DNA of 64,000 nucleotides from Microbacterium stercoris. Its GTDB lineage: Bacteria; Actinomycetota; Actinomycetes; Actinomycetales; Microbacteriaceae. The translations under genes were made by a program, and so were the position numbers. How positions within the stretch are numbered: the first letter of the stretch is position 1; every line of letters starts with the position of its first letter. The DNA is taken from assembly GCF_017592545.1 (NCBI RefSeq), contig NZ_JAGFOA010000003.1, forward strand, positions 167,544 to 231,543, read 5' to 3'. The notes beneath the pieces were generated by a model. The model worked only from the letters and a program-made list of their open reading frames with translations. It did no database searches and was not told the DNA's origin. This document shows positions 61,501 through 64,000 of the stretch, in pieces.

Positions 61501-63069
61501 TCAGTCGTGCACCCAGACCTCGGAGCCGACCTGCAGGAATCGGTAGGTCCACTCGGCGGCGGTCTGCGTCATGTTGACGCAGCCGTGGCTGAGGTAGTTG
61601 CCCGCACCGAAGCTGTTGTGCCAGTAGGTGCCGTGGAAGCCCTGGTCGCCGTTGAAGTACGTGACGAAGGGCACGTTGGCCGTGCAGTAGTCGAACTTGC
61701 CGCCGGGCACGTAATTGCCCTCGGCGTCGCACGATCCCATGTTCTGGCTGGTGAGCTGGCCGTACACGGTGAAGTGACCCGTCTTGGTGTCGTGCCCCGG
61801 CTTGCCGAGCGCGATCGGGTACGAGGCGACGAGGGCCTCCTGGCCGGCGGCCGGTCCCTCGTAGAAGTACGCCGTTCCCGCCGACTTGTCGACCTCGGCC
61901 CGGCGGAAGTGCGTGACCGTCTCGAACTTCACGACCTCGCCCTGCAGGTCGAAGCTCAGGTCGCCGCTCTGCAGCGACGCGGCGATCGCATCGGAGACGC
62001 CGTCGGTGGTCTCGATGCCGAAGCCGTCCTGACCCTCCTTGAGGACATGCAGCTTGTCGCCCGCGGAGTTGACGACCACCTCTTCGTTCACGACGTCCTT
62101 GTTGACGCGCGCGGGGAGATCCTTGATCGCCTCCTCGATGGCGCCCATGTCGGGGGTCACGACGAAGTCGCCCGACTCCGGGTCGGCGGTGATGTCCATC
62201 CAGCCCTGGATGTCGGCGGCGGGCAGGGCGAGCGCGAGCTCGTCCTGCAGGTAGAAGCCGGCGGCCTGGGCGCTGTCGGCGACGAACTGGTCGTTCAGCG
62301 ATGCGGCGAACGCCTGCGCCTCCTCGGTCGTGGCGGCGGCCTCGACCTCGGTCTCCTGCGGCTCGACCGTGATCGTGTCGGCGGGGTCGGGGTGCTTCGC
62401 GAGCGCCTCGGTGATGCTGGCCGCGAGCGCGGCGACGTCGACGCCCTCGCCCGAGGTGGCCTCGACGACCGTGTACTGGCTCGCGTCGGCGTCGAAGACG
62501 ACCTGGGCGTCCACCGAGTCGGAGTAGAGCTCGGGCACGGCGCCGCGCAGCGTCTCGGCGGCCTTCTCGGCGTCGATCGAGACCGTGCCGTCGACGCGGC
62601 CGTTGCCCCATGCCCCGAGGTTCCAGGCCGGATAGGTCGTGAACGCCTGCTCGGCGAGCGCCTTCGCGTCGACGGAGAGACCGAGGTCGGCTCCGCTGAC
62701 GGTGGCGTCGCCGATCGCGAACCGCCGGTCCTCGAGGTGCGCCGCGATGGTCGCGGCGGCGTTGCCCTCGGTCGAGAAGCCCACGGGCGCGCCCGCGGCG
62801 GTGACGCCCGGCGCGATCAGCACGGCGGCGGCAGCGCCGGCGGCCGCGGCGATCAGGCCCACGGGGATGCCGATGCCGAGCCACAGGCCGAGGTGACGCT
62901 TCTTGCGGGGCTCTGCCTCGGCCCACTGCACGTCGCCGTGCTCGGCCGGGCCGACGGGGGTCTCGCCGGGCAGGGGCGGGCGCGGCGGAATCACCATGGT
63001 CGAGTGCGCGTCTGCACCGGCCGAGTCGTCGCCGCCCGCGCCGTCGGGCCTGGTCGCCACATTCGTCAC
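61501..63069 (-). CDS. L,D-transpeptidase with peptidoglycan-binding repeats
   Basis: 522 residues. A cytoplasmic Pro-rich N-terminus is followed by one membrane segment at about 60-86 (LGLWLGIGIPVGLIAAAAGAAAAVL). Two YkuD-associated peptidoglycan-binding-like modules lie in the middle, and a YkuD catalytic domain in the last 130 residues carries HGTYWH and SHGCVNM with the nucleophile Cys497. It makes 3-3 cross-links in peptidoglycan outside the membrane. GTG start at 63069 is preceded by AGGGGG. A likely -10 (TAGCCT, minus strand) is near 63136-63141. Confidence 0.93.
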   Translation of the reverse strand: MTNVATRPDGAGGDDSAGADAHSTMVIPPRPPLPGETPVGPAEHGDVQWAEAEPRKKRHLGLWLGIGIPVGLIAAAAGAAAAVLIAPGVTAAGAPVGFSTEGNAAATIAAHLEDRRFAIGDATVSGADLGLSVDAKALAEQAFTTYPAWNLGAWGNGRVDGTVSIDAEKAAETLRGAVPELYSDSVDAQVVFDADASQYTVVEATSGEGVDVAALAASITEALAKHPDPADTITVEPQETEVEAAATTEEAQAFAASLNDQFVADSAQAAGFYLQDELALALPAADIQGWMDITADPESGDFVVTPDMGAIEEAIKDLPARVNKDVVNEEVVVNSAGDKLHVLKEGQDGFGIETTDGVSDAIAASLQSGDLSFDLQGEVVKFETVTHFRRAEVDKSAGTAYFYEGPAAGQEALVASYPIALGKPGHDTKTGHFTVYGQLTSQNMGSCDAEGNYVPGGKFDYCTANVPFVTYFNGDQGFHGTYWHNSFGAGNYLSHGCVNMTQTAAEWTYRFLQVGSEVWVHD

Positions 63070-63228
63070 CGATAACCCCCTGAGAACGTGATCGCGCGCG
63101 TGGAGTCTGCGGGAGCAGACGCGCGGTCAAAATTAGGCTACGGCCGCAAGGTGTACGGAGCCGGCTCAGGCGATCACGGTCTCATTGCAATGCGCTGGGC
63201 GTCCGGTGTGCCTTTGGGGCGCCCCCTC

Positions 63229-64000
63229 TCAGTGGCTGGGCATACGCTCCCGGAACGATTCCACCGTGCGCTCGGGCGTTCCTGCGGGGCGCGACCAGGC
63301 GGCCTCGGCCGCCGCGCCGATCCGCGGCAGGATCAGCTGCTCGATGTCGTCGAGCGTGCGCACCGTCTCACTCCACAGGCAGGCCTCGACGCCGAGGATC
63401 GCATCCTCGGCGAGGCCCGGGATGACCGTGCCCGGGTCCCAGTCGTACGAGCGCTCGATGCTCGTCGGACCGTTGGCCCAGGTCAGGCCGAGGGGATGAT
63501 CGGCATGCGGCTTCATGTCGAGGTAGATCGCATCGGCGGGGGACAGGATGATCCTGCCGCCGTTGTCCACGAAGCGGCGCGTCTTCTCGACCCACTCCGC
63601 GCACTCGGGGGCGGATCCGTCCCGGTAGCCCCAGTACTGGCCGATCGTGCCGCGCGGCAGGTCGGCGACACCCGCCTCATGCCACGCGACCGCCGTCTTC
63701 CCCGTCTCGGCGGCGAGACGAGTGATCAGCGAGACCATGGCGCGGTAGTCGGCGGGATCGGTGCCGAGAGCCTCGTCTCCGCCGACGTGCAGGTAGGGGC
63801 CCGGGGTCAGGGCGGCGAGCTCGGTGAGCACGTCGCGCAGGAACGGCTCGAGGCCCGGGGCGTCGGCGCGCAGCGAGGAGAAGCCGACCGCGATGCCCGT
63901 GTAGGGCTCGTGCTTCGGGGGCGGCGGGCCCTCGAGATGCGGGCTTGGGGCCGGATCCGCGACGAGCTCGGGGTGGCTGAGGCCGATCGCGTGCGTGTGC
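63229..64000 (-). CDS. Family 20 glycoside hydrolase (beta-N-acetylhexosaminidase), 5' end outside the window
   Basis: The last 256 codons are present; the frame is open to the right edge, so the start is not visible. The catalytic Asp-Glu pair is in YLHVGGDEALGTDP. HTHAIGLSHPEL, VAWHEAG, IGQYWGYRD, ILSPADAIYLDMK and GVEACLWSETVRTLDDIEQLILPRIGAAAEAAWS follow the GH20 order. It releases N-acetylglucosamine or N-acetylgalactosamine from glycans. An internal GTG at 63831 gives a shorter apparent frame but upstream codons clearly continue the domain. Confidence 0.92.
   Translation of the reverse strand, partial: HTHAIGLSHPELVADPAPSPHLEGPPPPKHEPYTGIAVGFSSLRADAPGLEPFLRDVLTELAALTPGPYLHVGGDEALGTDPADYRAMVSLITRLAAETGKTAVAWHEAGVADLPRGTIGQYWGYRDGSAPECAEWVEKTRRFVDNGGRIILSPADAIYLDMKPHADHPLGLTWANGPTSIERSYDWDPGTVIPGLAEDAILGVEACLWSETVRTLDDIEQLILPRIGAAAEAAWSRPAGTPERTVESFRERMPSH

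Overview
The window is chromosomal DNA of a very GC-rich actinobacterium, most likely Microbacterium or a close relative in Microbacteriaceae. This rests on base composition, gene order such as guaB3-SURF1-DUF3817-guaA and perM-like-purN-purH, deazaflavin-type oxidoreductases, a ClgR/PopR-type regulator and dominant leaderless transcription. I see 56 protein-coding genes, no rRNA or tRNA gene, no insertion sequence, no prophage and no CRISPR array. The organism call is inference from content.

Layout: 1-1224 hairpin array 1; 1225-5663 DUF2277, guaB3, SURF1, DUF3817, guaA (GMP synthesis and cytochrome oxidase assembly); 5849-8675 histidine kinase, response regulator and a DUF4097 surface protein; 8758-9549 siderophore-interacting protein behind an iron-box-like site; 9598-10503 a transglutaminase-like gene interrupted by an in-frame TGA; 10698-19678 an organosulfur-type uptake and oxidation island (peptide-type ABC importer with four overlapping genes, SfnB/DszC-like flavoprotein, FMN-dependent monooxygenase, FNT channel); 19783-21407 a PopR-like regulator with two ClpP paralogues, one lacking the nucleophilic serine; 21439-22722 S33 peptidase; 22755-23479 array 2; 23558-28830 Bax-inhibitor-1 protein, GDPD, PcrA helicase, YigZ; 28867-29313 array 3; 29418-38755 SseB-like, LigD polymerase domain, LysE/Lrp pair, zinc-protease-like/RimK pair, ATP-dependent DNA ligase, FAD oxidoreductase, acyl-CoA dehydrogenase; 38863-47540 housekeeping genes (sucCD, purine permease, two F420-type oxidoreductases, PerM-like protein, purN, purH); 47656-48341 array 4; 48482-53626 a LacI-controlled ABC importer plus GH130 enzyme; 53674-54031 array 5; 54107-56310 alkylation repair (Ada-AlkA fusion and Ogt); then a VOC protein, a heterodimeric ABC exporter, GNAT, L,D-transpeptidase and a GH20 hexosaminidase that runs off the right edge.

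The strongest candidate for something undescribed is the family of palindromic arrays. Five intergenic clusters hold 32 units (10, 6, 5, 7 and 4). 31 units are exactly 67 bp and one is 69 bp. In arrays 1, 2, 4 and 5 the unit is a 23-nt arm, a 20-nt loop and a 23-nt arm after a leading G; array 3 folds differently within the same length. All 32 lie in the same orientation on the + strand, whatever the direction of the flanking genes. Stems are conserved with compensatory differences, while each cluster has its own loop and spacer. Unit length and several periods (94, 97) are not multiples of three, so they are not coding repeats. I know of no named family that they match.

A second window-wide pattern is a TANNNT or CANNNT -10 hexamer ending 6 or 7 nt before the start codon of at least 18 genes on both strands, which implies leaderless mRNAs.
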